Shown piece by piece: positions 13,201 through 24,600 of a stretch of DNA of 64,000 nt. A program made the translations under genes and the position numbers. The stretch's first letter is position 1. Every line of letters starts with the position of its first letter. The notes under the pieces are model-generated. The model had not been told where the DNA came from. It was given only the letters and a program-made list of their open reading frames with translations, and made no database searches. Source of the stretch: Pleodorina starrii (Eukaryota > Chlorophyta > Chlorophyceae > Chlamydomonadales > Volvocaceae); the NCBI GenBank assembly GCA_030267565.1, contig BRXU01000002.1:7879001-7943000 (forward strand). Direction: 5' to 3'.

Positions 13201-16200
13201 CTCCACCACAACATGAACTGCGCTGATGGCGGGATGTGTCTCTCCACGGGCCGGAGCAGGTTGACCAGGGCGGTGAGGGGCAGGATGTTGGCGGCACGAG
13301 ACACGGCCAGAGCCAACAGACTCAGGACCTGGATTGACATGTGTGGGGGGGGGATAGGGTGGGGTGGGGAGGGGGTGGGGAGGGGGGGTACCGCAGCGAA
13401 GCGAAGCGACGGAGATACCGCAGCGAAGCGACGGAGACGGCGTTAGCGAACGGACCCGGGGGGGGGGTTAAGGGAGTGATATGCTCCTTTATATAACAAT
13501 GAGTCACTGCGGTCGTTGTTGAGCACGCTGCCGCGGCCGCTGAACCTCCGGAGGGGAGGGGAATGGGGAGGGTGGTAAGGGACTTGAGCTGGTTGATTCG
13601 ATGGGTATTTGCCGTATTTCATCGGCTGGCTTGGTTGGCTGTCCAACCCTCCCCTCCCCTCCCCTCCCCTCCCCTCCCCTCCCCTCCCCTCCCCTCCCCT
13701 CCCCTCCCCTCCCCTCCCCTCCCCTCCCCTCCCCTCCCCTCCCCTCCCCTCCCCTCCCCTCCCCTCCCCTCCCCTCCCCTCCCCTCCCCTCCCCTCCCCT
13801 CCCCTCCCCTCCCCTCCCCTCCCCTCCCCTCCCCTCCCCTCCCCTCCCCTCCCCTCCCCTCCCCTCCCCTCCCCTCCCCTCCCCTCCCCTCCCCTCCCCT
13901 CCCCTCCCCTCCCCTCCCCTCCCCTCCCCTCCCCTCCCCTCCCCTCCCCTCCCCTCCCCTCCCCTCCCCTCCCCTCCCCTCCCCTCCCCTCCCCTCCCCT
14001 CCCCTCCCCTCCCCTCCCCTCCCCTCCCCTCCCCTCCCCTCCCCTCCCCTCCCCTCCCCTCCCCTCCCCTCCCCTCCCCTCCCCTCCCCTCCCCTCCCCT
14101 CCCCTCCCCTCCCCTCCCCTCCCCTCCCCTCCCCCCTCCCCTCCCCCCTCCCCTCCCCTCCCCTCCCCTCCCCTCACACCTCCCCTCCCTCACCGTGTAG
14201 TTGAAGATGTTGTACTTTTCGTCCTGCAGGAACATGGTGGTGCCGATGTAGCAAAACACAAACAACTCGAACAGGCCACCCAGTGTCTTGAACAGGGTCT
14301 GAGTTTGGCGTTGGGGGTCCGAGGGGGGAAGGGGGAGGAGGGAGGGTATGCGGAGGGCGGGAAGAGAGAGTCGGGAAGGGCCAAGGACGCGGGAGGCGGG
14401 GAAGGAGTGACGGCGAGGAAGGCGGGGATGAAAGCGGGGCACGCATGGCTGTGGCAGTGGGAGCTCGATGTGGGAGGCGGGATGAGAACATGAGATGGCC
14501 GGGAAACCCACCACGATGTGGAGATGGGGGCTGTGATAATCGAAACCCCAAGGTTGATGATCGAAACCCCAACGCCCCCAAACCCTATACCCTCGAAAAG
14601 CGCAGTACAATATGCCGCATAAAGCCCAACACGCCCACCACCCCCTCCCGACTACACGCGCCCAAGTCGACGGTCGACCTTCCCAGTGCCCTATTGAGAC
14701 CACCTGCGACTCAACAACCCGTGCAAACTGCCAACCATCAACGGTCAACCACTTTCGGTACCTCGATCTTGTGCGCCGCCTCCGTGCTCAGATTGGGCCG
14801 TACGTACATGTTCATGACCATGCCGTTGACCACAACCGCCACGATGCCGCTGCAGTGCGCCACATCCGCCACAAGGTAGCTGCCGTACGCAAATACGACG
14901 GCCAGACCGACCTGCCGTACCATCATATGCCGCCACGAGTACCGAGGAAGAAGAGGGCGTCCGGGGGGTGAGAGGGCGACATGTTGCGGTACCCGGTACG
15001 ACGGTCCAGTACGGACAAGCAGAGCCGCGAGCCGCGGAGCAGAGCAGCAGACACGGGTGAGTTTAGGCTGCTCCCCTAGTTACGTCGCACCACACCACAC
15101 CCGGACGACCCAGAGCCTGGCAAACACGCATGCAGGCAAAAAACAAATCAAGCGCAGTCTGCAGGCAACAGCAAAATGTCTGCCTGAACAGCATACACAC
15201 GTGCACACTTGGTTGAACCGGCTGTCGTAAATAGTGCCATCTTTTAGGCCGCCATCTAGGAAATAGTACTATATTAATACTATACTATCCTAAGTCTGGT
15301 ATACGGTAGTATGCCGGCCAACCCTCGACGAGCGCCCCGGAGCGCTCTGTCCCCCCCCCCCCCGCCCACCTCAAAAGTGCTGTTGGATCCGGATTGCACC
15401 TCCGTGGGGTGCGTGGATCCTGGATCCGAGCTGCCGTGGATTACGACCGGCCCCGAGTAGAAATACCGTGACCTGCAAAAGGGGGTTGAGCCGGATGGGC
15501 GGATTGACGGGGCTGCACTCAGGCTTCGACGGTTGGCTGATGGCAACGGCAGCCGCCGCACGGCCGCAGGCAGGACCACAACCACGACAGATGACGACCT
15601 CCTCCCCCCGGGTGGGTGGGTGGATGGGTGGGTGGGTGGGTGGGTGGGTGGGTGGGTGGGTGGGTGGGTGGGTGGGTGGGTGGGTGGGTGGGTGGGTGGG
15701 TGGGTGGGTGGGTGGGTGGGTGGGTGGGTGGGTGGGTGGGTGGGTGGGTGGGTGGGTGGGTGGACACCGGCTGCGCGGCTGCGCGGCCGATCGAGTGCGC
15801 GCTCACCTGCGTTGTCTGCTCTGCCGTGACAAAGACCCAACCCCCCACCCCCCACCCCCCACCCCCCGCCGCCACACCGGTTGACGCCACCCGGGACAAC
15901 GTCAGCGTCTTCCATCAGCAGCCCCTCACCCGTCTATGCTGGAGCGTGACAGCCCGCCCGCAGACAGCCCGCCCGCCTGCCGGCCGCTCGCGGGCCGCCT
16001 CTCCCCCGGGGGGCCCATCCCCACCTGACCCCTTGACACCGCACCGTATCGGGGGCCCATCCCGGCCTGACACCCTGAACCCATATCGGCACTCGCACCA
16101 CAGGTACATGACAAGCAGCACTGCGGTTGCCATCCCAATTCAGATAACGCACGAGCCGTGGCGAGTTCCTTTAGAAGGACGAGCCCCAACCTTGCCTGCT

Positions 16201-19111
16201 GGTCCATCGGCAGCCTTCACCCCAGTCTCCATACACCCATTCGCCAAGCTGCCCATTCGGGTAACAATCCAGCGCAACGCCGCGCTCCGCAACCTCCCGC
16301 CCGCGCTGACATGTCTTTGGCCCATTCGCACCCACCCACCCACCACCCCACCCACCCACCCACCCACCGACCCACCCACCCACCCACCCACCCATCCACC
16401 CACCCACCGACCCACCCACCCACCCACCGACCCACCCACTCCCCCACCCCACCCACCTGAATATGAAAGCCGCCAGCAGGCCAATCACGATTCCGATGGC
16501 TGTGGACCCCACGAAGATTCCAATGAACAGGCCGATGCCTGCAGGTTGGGCCGAGCGTGTGTTTGGGGGTGGGGGTGAAAAGAAGATACCGCAGCGGTGG
16601 GGGTGGGGGCATGCGGGATGAAGGGGCGGACGCGCAGATCGGGGTACAGCACTGGCCCCGGGTGGGTGAGAGGGGGGAAGGAAAGGAAACAAGTACACCA
16701 ACCGCATTGACCCATAGGGAGTGGTCGGTGTGTGTCAATCGGCGCACAAGGCGCTTGCCGATCAACCACACCGCTTGCGGCCCCAGACCGCACCTTGCTC
16801 TGAGGCGGTTCGCGGCGTCGTGGCAGCCGCTGTGGGCGGGGGCTGAGGCAGCAGCGGTCAAGATATATATACTTACGCGCTACGACCCTACCCTACCCGA
16901 TGACTTACTCGCCCACCTGCCCTTTCCATCACCTATCCAACCACAATTCTGGACCCAGCCCTTTCCCACATCCACCGATCTCACCCGCTTCCCCCCGCCC
17001 CCCACAATCCGCTCCGCATCCACAAACCCTACGTGACCCACCCACCCGCTCCAGTTACCTCTCTCTCACCCAAGCGTGAGCCCGCAATCCCGATTCGGTT
17101 ACCCCGACTGACGCCGTCTGTCGGCGGGCCAGTCAGCTCGCCTCCACGGACCCCCGCTCACTCACCCCCGCTCACTTACCCCCGCTCACTCACCCCCGCT
17201 CACTCACCCCCGCTCACTCACCCCCGCTCACTCACCCCCGCTCACTCACCCCCGCTCCCGCACCCCCGCTCACTCACCCCCGTTCACTCACCCCCGCTCA
17301 CTCACCCCCGTTCACTCACCCCCGCTCACTCACCCCCGCTCACTCACCCCCGCTCACTCACCCCCGCTCACTCACCCCCGAATACGGAGCCTGCGGTGAC
17401 GGCCTTGCCACCGTCCGCAAACGAGGCAATGACGTTGTACAGCACCAGCCCCACCGCATCGTTCAGCACGCTCTCCCCAAACACGTTCATGTACAGATCA
17501 GGCTGCGCGTTGAGGCGCTGGAACACGGCCAACACCGTCACCTGCGAGCAGGACGGAAAGGGCCGGATGCAGCATGACGGAGCGGATCGGGACGTAGGGG
17601 GGAGGAGGGGCACAGGTGAAAAGAGTGCGTGGGCAGCCGTGGGGGGGTTGGGGCGTAAAACAAATCGGCCCGGGAACGAGAGAACGCAACGAAGTTACCT
17701 TGGATATTATCTGATGATTAGCTGATATCGCCGTGGGGGTTGGGGCGTGAGGGGCGTGAGAGAGAGGGCAGTCGTTATAGGTGGAGCGGGGCGGGGTGGG
17801 GAGGTGGACATGGAGGGATCTGAATATGGAGGTAGAGGATCGGGAGTGTGCGGGAAGCGGGTGGGTGGGGGGCGCTGCGACCGTGTGAAGTGGGTTGGGG
17901 GGTGAGAGGGCTGAGAGCCTGAGACTCAGGGCCAGCAAAGTCCCCGGGGAGAAAGAGAATGAGACCGACACCTGTCCGGTCCGGCGGCAGTGGCTGTGGC
18001 GGTCCAGTGGTCACCTCACCCCCCTTCTCACGTAAGAAACTTGGTAAAGGGGACCACCACACTCTCCTCATAAACACACATATTTTACTGATCCTTTGCC
18101 CCACGCCTGCTGTTGTCGCTCTCCACCCCTCACCCCCCGCCCTTAGCTCCCACCTTGCCCCTACCCCCCGCCCTCTCACCGGATCCGTTGCGCTGATGAG
18201 GGCCCCGAAGGTGAGGTTGGCGAGCAGGGGCATGGAGTAGCACCAGCCCCACTGACCGAAGGCCCACCTGTTTGGGGGAGGGGGCGAGGAGGAGGGAGAC
18301 ACGAGGACGCAAGAGCGGAACGACCGCCCGAGTTGGCGGGTTGAAAACGACATGCTGTAATCCCAAGTCAGGGGGATATAAAGAGAAATCGCAGGAGACG
18401 GCGTTAGCGAACGGACCCAGAACCCAGTACTACTTACCGAACATACCTGTAACCTTACCGAGCTGAAAAGCGCAGCGACTGCGTCGCCGCCAGACCAACC
18501 CAAACGGACAAGCAAGCAAAGGAGAGGAGAAGGCGCGCGTGGAAAACCCAAAACCCAAAACCCAAGCGCAGGCCAGGCCAAGGGCCAACGGAGGCGCACA
18601 AACAAGGTGCACTGCCCCTGCCTGGGCGCTGGGCCTGACCGACCCAGATCGCCAAGTGGGGAGATTCCCCTCCAGGCCGGCGCGCAGGCGGCGGTGTGCC
18701 CAGCGAGGCGAGAGAGCCAGCACCGCTGAACGACCCCGGTCACCCACCGGGAACCGCTCCCACGGAACATTGCACCTGCCCCGTTTGGATCCGTCTGTTG
18801 GCTTTGCTTCGTTGGCTTCGTTGGCGTGGCTGGCTTGGCTTTGTTGCGCGCTCACGAGTGGCGGCGCGGTCCGGAATACGCAGGCACCTGCTCCGACACC
18901 ACCGATCCGCCCCAGCCACCCAGCCACCCACCCATCCACCCACCCACCTACCCCACCCACCCATCCACCCACCCATCCACCCATCCACCCACCCATCCGA
19001 GCCGGTACAAACTCACATGATGAGGCCCACCACGAAGCAAGAGATTGTCGTACCGGCGAAGGCGTACAGAGACAATGCGCCCACGTTCTTTATGAACCTG
19101 CCACGTGGAGT

Positions 19112-19177
<66 letters not shown>

Positions 19178-19203
19178 GAGAGAGAGAGAGAGAGAGAGAG
19201 AGG

Positions 19204-19272
<69 letters not shown>

Positions 19273-21620
19273 AGAGGGGGAGAGAGAGAGAGAGCAGTCA
19301 GCGACAACAGCAACGATAGAACAGCATCACGGAGCGGCAACGGCAACGGCAACAGCAACATCCAGAGGCAGCCCGACGAGGTCATGGATCCCGACTTCCC
19401 GAGGGTTCCCACGGGATGGCAGGGGCAGTGGCGGTGGAGAGATCTTCTTCACAACCGAGCCGGTGAACCAGCACCCCCTGGGACAGGCCCCAGTCATCCC
19501 CGCCCCCCATCCCCAGCCCCCACTCCCGCAGGACCCACATCCCGGGCTGACGTACCGTACTCCCTCGAACCACGTGTCCACCAAACCCCCACACGTGTCC
19601 ACCAAACCCCCATACCCGATCCACACATCCCCCCGAACCGGCTCTGCAATTTGCATGGAACCTGAGCTGAGCTTGGCCCCACTCGCCGCCACTGTCCATA
19701 GCTCCATACGGTATCCCCGGAACGTGTTTTCGTTCCCTCACCCTCCCGGCAATCAGCGCCAAGCCGCATCGCCCGCAGAGTTGGTCAGCAATCAGTCCTG
19801 GGCGCCCAAACCACCACCCCGACCCAGATCGGCATACCGGTAACTCCCTCCCTCCCGCGGCCCGCCCCCTCCCCACGGCTCCGCCCCCGCGGGCCCGCGG
19901 CCCGTCTTTCTCGTCGGCCCTCTTCACCTCACCCGCCCCCCTGCCTGGCCCCACCAACCCACATTCGTGTGTCCAGGCTGTACCCCGCATCGAACATAAT
20001 GGTGGGGAGCAGGATGTAGAAGAAAATGTTGCCCTGGGTGGGGACAGCGGGGGGAGATGTACCGGCAGGTTGGGGAGGGGGGAGGGAAGGGGGGGAGGCA
20101 TGAGTCGAGTTGGGTCAAGGGGGTAGAACTGGGCGAAGGGCGAAGGTCCAGTCAGGACCACCGGGCGAAGGGCGAAGGAGTAACGCGTTGACCAGGGCCT
20201 GAGGCCCCCCCCACTGTGACTCATTCTTATATAAAGGAGCATATCACTACCTGACCCCCCCCCCACACACACAGTGCTCGGGTTCGAGTCCCAGTCCAAT
20301 GCCACAGAAAGAGAATGAAATGAAATATGAACTTACGCACGTGATGCCACTGCAGGCCCCCCCCCCCCGGGCCGCCAGCAGCAATGACCATTGCCGCGAC
20401 CATGGCGTTGCTCGATACGGCTCACTTCACCCAAATCACCCGACCCAAATCACCTACCCACCCAATAACCCGCCCGGTTTGTACCCATGGCCATCGCGCT
20501 TCACTTACCGCGCTGTGCTGCTGATCCACCGTCGCACCCACCCACCCACCCACCCATCCACCCATCCAAACCACCCACCCCACCCGCACAGCTCACCTTG
20601 AATGCGACCGCGGCCGCCAGCTCGTGCCCCACCCCCGCCGCCTTGAGTATGAGCCCCACCCCCAGGCCCAGCAGCAGTGCCGCCCCCGCCTCGCCCATCC
20701 ACTGGAAGCGGATGCGCTCCAGAGCCCGACCGATCACGAACGCCACCGCCAGCACCGCCAACTGCAGAAGGGGGGGAGGGCAAGAGGAAAAACGAGAGGG
20801 GACAGGGCATATCTCTTAAGGACATAAGGTGGTAAGATGCCGACAAAGGAAATGTAAGCCGGTGGGGTGCGGGCAGGATGGAGTCGTTCGGGGGAATCGA
20901 GGTCGCGGGCGCTCCGTGCTGGTGCGGATATTCGACAATTTGAGAGATTGAGGGCTTTAGCAGTGGCGGATCGGAAACGACCCGGGGAGGCGGCAGTGGA
21001 GGAGGGGAGGGCGGGAGGGGCGGGGGGAGCTGCAGGACTGCAGGCAGAGGCGGCAGTGCAACCCCGGGGGCATGGACGTGCGAGGTCGGGGTCTGCGGCA
21101 GACTGGCAGTGGGCGTAGGGTTGACGCTATGTGTGGTACTGTGAGAATGGTCAGGGATTTCTTACTGAGGCAGGGGGAGGCAGCGGGAGCAAGCTAGGCG
21201 AGACAGGAGCGAGCCATGGCCTGACGGCCCAGCGCTGCTCCCAGACCGACCAGGACCGAACCCGACTGTGACTGGGCCTGTCAACAAAATTTGCCTCTTT
21301 TTACAGAGGCAGACCCCGTGGAAGGGACGGCCGAAAGCAGCTGGTGGGCGCTGGGGTGCTGACGGCCAAACCGAACAACCAACGCCCTTGGCAGTGGGCA
21401 AGCCGTAATCCCCTCTCGCACACTCTTGGTGAAGCCGTTATGCTAAGTAATATTGCCTTGACCGGCAGCCGGCGCCTACCTGAATCGTGATGGCCACCGA
21501 GGCCGGAGCAACGCCGTCATCTGCACGAAATGAACTTCTCCAATTAGCACACCACGTTAAAGCTCATCCTACTTGACTAGGGAAGGGCTTGCCTTCTGCC
21601 GTGCTGATTTCCTCCGCCAT
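9921..21620 (-). CDS. Na+/H+ exchanger, CPA1 (NHE/NHX) family
   Basis: This multi-pass antiporter exchanges Na+ (or K+) for protons across a plasma or endomembrane. Sixteen exons splice in phase to 819 aa: 21620-21593, 21520-21480, 20761-20597, 20033-19963, 19097-19017, 18267-18180, 17541-17376, 16538-16457, 15472-15370, 14911-14762, 14298-14194, 13328-13131, 12635-12173, 12044-11983, 11244-11176 and 10508-9921. Family motifs are in order: FFYILLP (residues 82-88, the amiloride-site signature), GALISATDP (150-158), the ion-binding Asn-Asp pair in ESVLNDAVGL (N185, D186) and SGLRGAMAF (403-411). The first intron needs a GC-AG donor. Exon 13 ends the membrane domain and enters an acidic Gly/Ser tail. 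Exons 14-16 (VERFDEF, then Ala-rich disorder) are less certain. Exon 14 has an alternative donor. Identity is firm; the tail is tentative. Confidence 0.88.
11846..11870 (-). repeat. Dispersed element B, intronic copy
   Basis: Reads ccggcctaaacgtggataac on the minus strand, sense to the exchanger gene, in the intron between exons 14 and 15. It matches the core shared with 12706-12750 and 53495-53531. Confidence 0.75.
12669..12750 (-). repeat. Dispersed element B, full and partial copy
   Basis: On the minus strand, 12750-12706 reads ctgatacgttaccgctcacg followed by ggctccggcctatacgtgg. A shorter degenerate copy (cacgtgcataaccc) follows at 12687-12669. Both are sense to the exchanger gene and lie 35-115 nt upstream of the exon 13 acceptor. 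Confidence 0.85.
13389..13507 (-). repeat. Composite of dispersed elements A and C
   Basis: On the minus strand 13507-13471 reads gtgactcattgttatataaa followed by ggagcatatcactccct (element A). Then 13462-13389 reads gtccgttcgctaacgccgtc followed by two rounds of cgcttcgctgcggta (element C). It lies 60-180 nt upstream of the acceptor of exchanger exon 12, in sense orientation. It shows that A and C can be parts of one unit. Confidence 0.88.
13648..14174. repeat. (CCCCT)n pentanucleotide array, about 100 copies
   Basis: A nearly pure cccct array runs for about 480 bp and then becomes slightly irregular. It lies in the exchanger intron between exons 11 and 12. On the transcribed sense strand it is (AGGGG)n and begins about 20 nt after the exon 11 donor. 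Long GGGG tracts on the RNA could form G-quadruplexes. Open frames across it on both strands are artefacts of the repeat. Confidence 0.97.
15610..15763. repeat. (GGGT)n tetranucleotide array
   Basis: About 38 copies of ggtg on the plus strand, which is CACC in the sense of the exchanger transcript. It lies in the 3' part of the exon 8-9 intron and is complementary to the G-rich array at the 5' end of the same intron. Confidence 0.96.
16329..16456. repeat. (CCCA)n array starting at a splice donor
   Basis: The plus strand is cccacccaccca with interruptions by ga and at. In the exchanger transcript it is (GGTG)n and starts with the donor of exon 8 itself (GTGGGTGGGG). Confidence 0.93.
16577..16600 (-). 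repeat. Dispersed element C, intronic copy
   Basis: Minus strand reads ccgctgcggtatcttctttt, about 40 nt upstream of the acceptor of exchanger exon 8, in sense orientation. Confidence 0.8.
17150..17376. repeat. 14-bp minisatellite made of splice donors
   Basis: About 16 copies of a 14-bp unit. In the exchanger transcript the unit is GTGAGTGAGCGGGG, and the first copy is the actual donor of exon 7. Each unit therefore repeats a consensus GTGAGT donor. Use of a later donor would add 14 nt per step and shift the frame. Confidence 0.94.
18391..18424 (-). repeat. Dispersed element C, partial intronic copy
   Basis: Minus strand reads gggtccgttcgctaacgccg followed by tctcc, identical to the start of element C at 13462. 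It lacks the GGTATC part. It lies about 125 nt upstream of the acceptor of exchanger exon 6, in sense. Confidence 0.8.
19115..19294. repeat. (GA)n dinucleotide array
   Basis: A roughly 180-bp gaga array, interrupted by three G runs, lies in the exchanger intron just upstream of exon 5. In the transcript it is a CT-rich tract, which may act as an extended polypyrimidine tract. Confidence 0.97.
20216..20254 (+). repeat. Dispersed element A, antisense intronic copy
   Basis: Plus strand reads gtgactcattcttatataaa followed by ggagcatatcactacctga. It matches the copies at 13507-13471 and 54118-54156 with one or two changes. This copy is antisense to the exchanger gene. It is followed by a C run and a ggttcgagtcc sequence at 20281. 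Confidence 0.88.
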
Positions 21621-24600
21621 CACTTCACCGTCACCGGGCGATGTCTTGCACCCGACCAGGTATAATGAGTATGATCTTGAAAGTAAATTACTTTCACGGA
21701 TTGCGCGAAGGTTTAAGGTGGTCTGCCGACAACCTCATTGAACGTTAACTAGGACGCTTGTCAAATGCAAGACATTCGTGTCTGAAGAGCAAGTGATCAC
21801 GTTCATTCACAGATTTATAATTGAGGTGACCAGCCGCTAATGAAGGTAATGTACTTGGTCTGACAACAGATGCCGCCATAGTTACGTTTGGTCCTGCCGA
21901 ATAATACGACAAATATCTCTCGCTTCAATACATGCTTCAATACATCACAAATCGACCATCGCAGCCTATGTATTAGTCGCTTCCGTCTACCGGTATGGCG
22001 TCGAGACTGCATGTGGAGGCGCGATCCCCCGCCGCCCCGCGCGTTCTTTCATTTCAGTTAGCAGTTGTCTCGTCTGTTGCTGGCGGTTGCAGTTTCACAA
22101 AAGCGCCCCTTCGCGCACCGCCCCTTCCACCAAACGGGCTTCATTGCCAAGTCACCCATTACGCCGCGAAAGGTTTTGTCTGCTCAAGGTTTGCAGCTAA
22201 CCGTATCGCGCATCACGCGCGCCTGAGACACCGTACAAACGGGAGTTCGCTATGTTCTCCGCGCAACAATGCTTATACAAACCCCCACTCTCGCCAAAGT
22301 GCGCAACCCTTGAAATAAGGCGTCGAGTCTCGAGTGCTGGGGCAACATGGGCGGGCGCCTGATCCTGCAATCGGGCCAACCCCGCCACCCCAAACGGAAC
22401 CCTACCTTCCTTTTCCCCCAGTGGAAATGTAGGGTAGGGCTGCAGCTAACCTTCTCGCGCCATCTCCGAGGTCTCGCCACGTTTGGGAACGAAGCAAAGG
22501 GAGTCGTGGGGGTTAAGAAAGACGCCTGGGCAGCGTTATCTGAAGGGGCGGGGCGCTTGGCCGCGTACTGTATCCGACCGTAATCTGCTGCCTGCTCAGT
22601 TGGGTATTACACAGGCAGGCGACCCGCGGTATGCAAGTCCTAGCTCAAAGCTCATGCAAGTGATGTAGTGATCCCTGCCACATTCCACCTAGCTGTAGCT
22701 AATACAGACTGTCATGTGCAGCGGAGGGTCACGGCCGCGCGCGTCCCCGGCACTGGATGTGTGGACTGAGCGTGTGCGGGGGGTGGTAAGCTGGTACCGT
22801 AACTCTCCACTTCTCACAGGCGGCTCTCTCCCCCCCCAACCATCTGCCGGTCCACCGCCGCTCCCCAGTGGGATCTGGGTGACACGTGTCGTACGCTGCC
22901 GTACGAGCTGCAAATGCAAATGCCGACCGAGTACCACTCCGCGGTCGACGCCGGTCACTCCGGGGACGGGGAGGGGGGGGGCCAGCACGTTTAGCTAGGG
23001 TCCAGGTGCGGATGCCTGACTCTCGTTTCGAACAAGCGCTCCGGCGGGAAGCGCAGGGCCAGGCATGTGGCTCTGCGCCCGTGCCGCCGTGTCGCAGTCC
23101 TCATAGGTCCTCCCAGCCTGGCTCTCAACGCTCATCCGGTCGGCAGCTACCGCTACTCCGCTAGCCGTTGGCGGCCCCCAGCCGAACAACGTGCGCGCTG
23201 GCTGGGGACGAGGGGACCCCTTTCATGCATACCGGTACCGACAGACATGGGGTGTCAGTGTCAGTGCGGTGCTGTGTGCACGAAGGTGTGCACGAGGTGG
23301 GCGGTCCTCTGGGTCCGCCGTTCACGACTCATTAACACGAAACTACCGTAACGGGGCATGAGAACGGAACGCCATTGCACGGCGTCCCTGTGGGCAACCT
23401 GCCAGGGCGGGTGTCACGACACACCATGTGTACGGCTGGTTGATTGGGTTCCTTGTGTGGGCGGCGTTTGTCGCGGTGGTGGCCAGGGAGGAGCCCAGGG
23501 TTGACGTCGCTCGCAGACGGCGAGGGGCCCGGGCTGATTACCGTAGTAAGCCAACTATGACTCAAGGCGATGGATGGAGAAGGCCACCAGGTTTACAGAT
23601 TGCGATTGATTGCAACGAATGGCGGTGCTCGAAATGGACAGAGGACTCAAAGCGCAGGCTATTCCTTTGCTCGTTAACACGGTCCACACACAACAAGACG
23701 ATCGACAGCTGGCCAGCGACTGCTGTAATAAGCTCAACAACTCCGCTGCTCGCCGACGTGCGAGTAGCGGCCCAAAGCGCAGGCTAAGCGGCCCACTGCA
23801 AGCAAGGGCCCTTCCCTGGAGTCTGTACTAACTGGTACGAACCCGCATCTGCAGGATACGTAATGCTCCAACCAATGGCCACATCAGCCCCGAAACCACA
23901 CGGCGAAATGCACGTAACACAAGATGCCGACTAGAGAATAACACTAACAACCAAACATGGGCGGGAGGCGCCCTGGGTCGCGGCCCTCGCGTCCCAACGG
24001 TCTAACCGCCTAACTGACTGCAACTAACCAAATCGCCTATTAAAAGTGGCAAAACCAGCGAAACTGACGCAAGCGACGTGCTCTGCCAACGGCGGCATGT
24101 GTCGTCACCGATAACGAAGAAAGAAGAGGGAAACAAGGGAATGCACGTCCGTTCCGAAGGTGCGTGAATGAAGGCTGAAAAGAACAAAGGGCAATAGGCC
24201 CAGGAGAACGTGTCCCCCGCTCACAGACGCGCCAGGACGAGCGAGCGGCCTCCAGCGAGAGGTGGAGGCGGCGTGCTCCCAGGGGCCCAGGGGCACACGA
24301 AACCGCGGACAGGCAAGCGGCAGCGGAAAGCCCTGGCTTGCCAGCTAGCAGGGACGAGGGACCCGCCCGCCGGCGGCCCATTTACCGGTAACAACACTTA
24401 CCCACTGACTGCGTGCCAGCTAGCAGGGACACGCCCGGGAAAGCTGACCTGCCCGCCGGCGGCCCACTTGACAGCACTTACCCACCGACCCCAACCATCC
24501 ATCCATCCATCCATCGCACATTTTTCTTTTATCGAAAACATACCGTACACATGCTAAGTAAGTACTGTCGTGTAATAAGGCCATCTAGCAGCAGCAGCAG

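Noticed and set aside
13443..14748. Long open frames of about 200-410 codons on both strands across the GGGGA array
   Set aside because: They exist only because a 5-bp repeat has no stop in these frames. The region is an exchanger intron.
15610..15763. (GGGT)n considered as telomeric repeat
   Set aside because: The unit is not TTTTAGGG or TTAGGG, and it lies inside an intron.
20281..20291. ggttcgagtcc, a perfect tRNA B-box
   Set aside because: No A-box, acceptor stem or anticodon arm can be placed upstream, so neither a tRNA nor a tRNA-derived SINE is supported.
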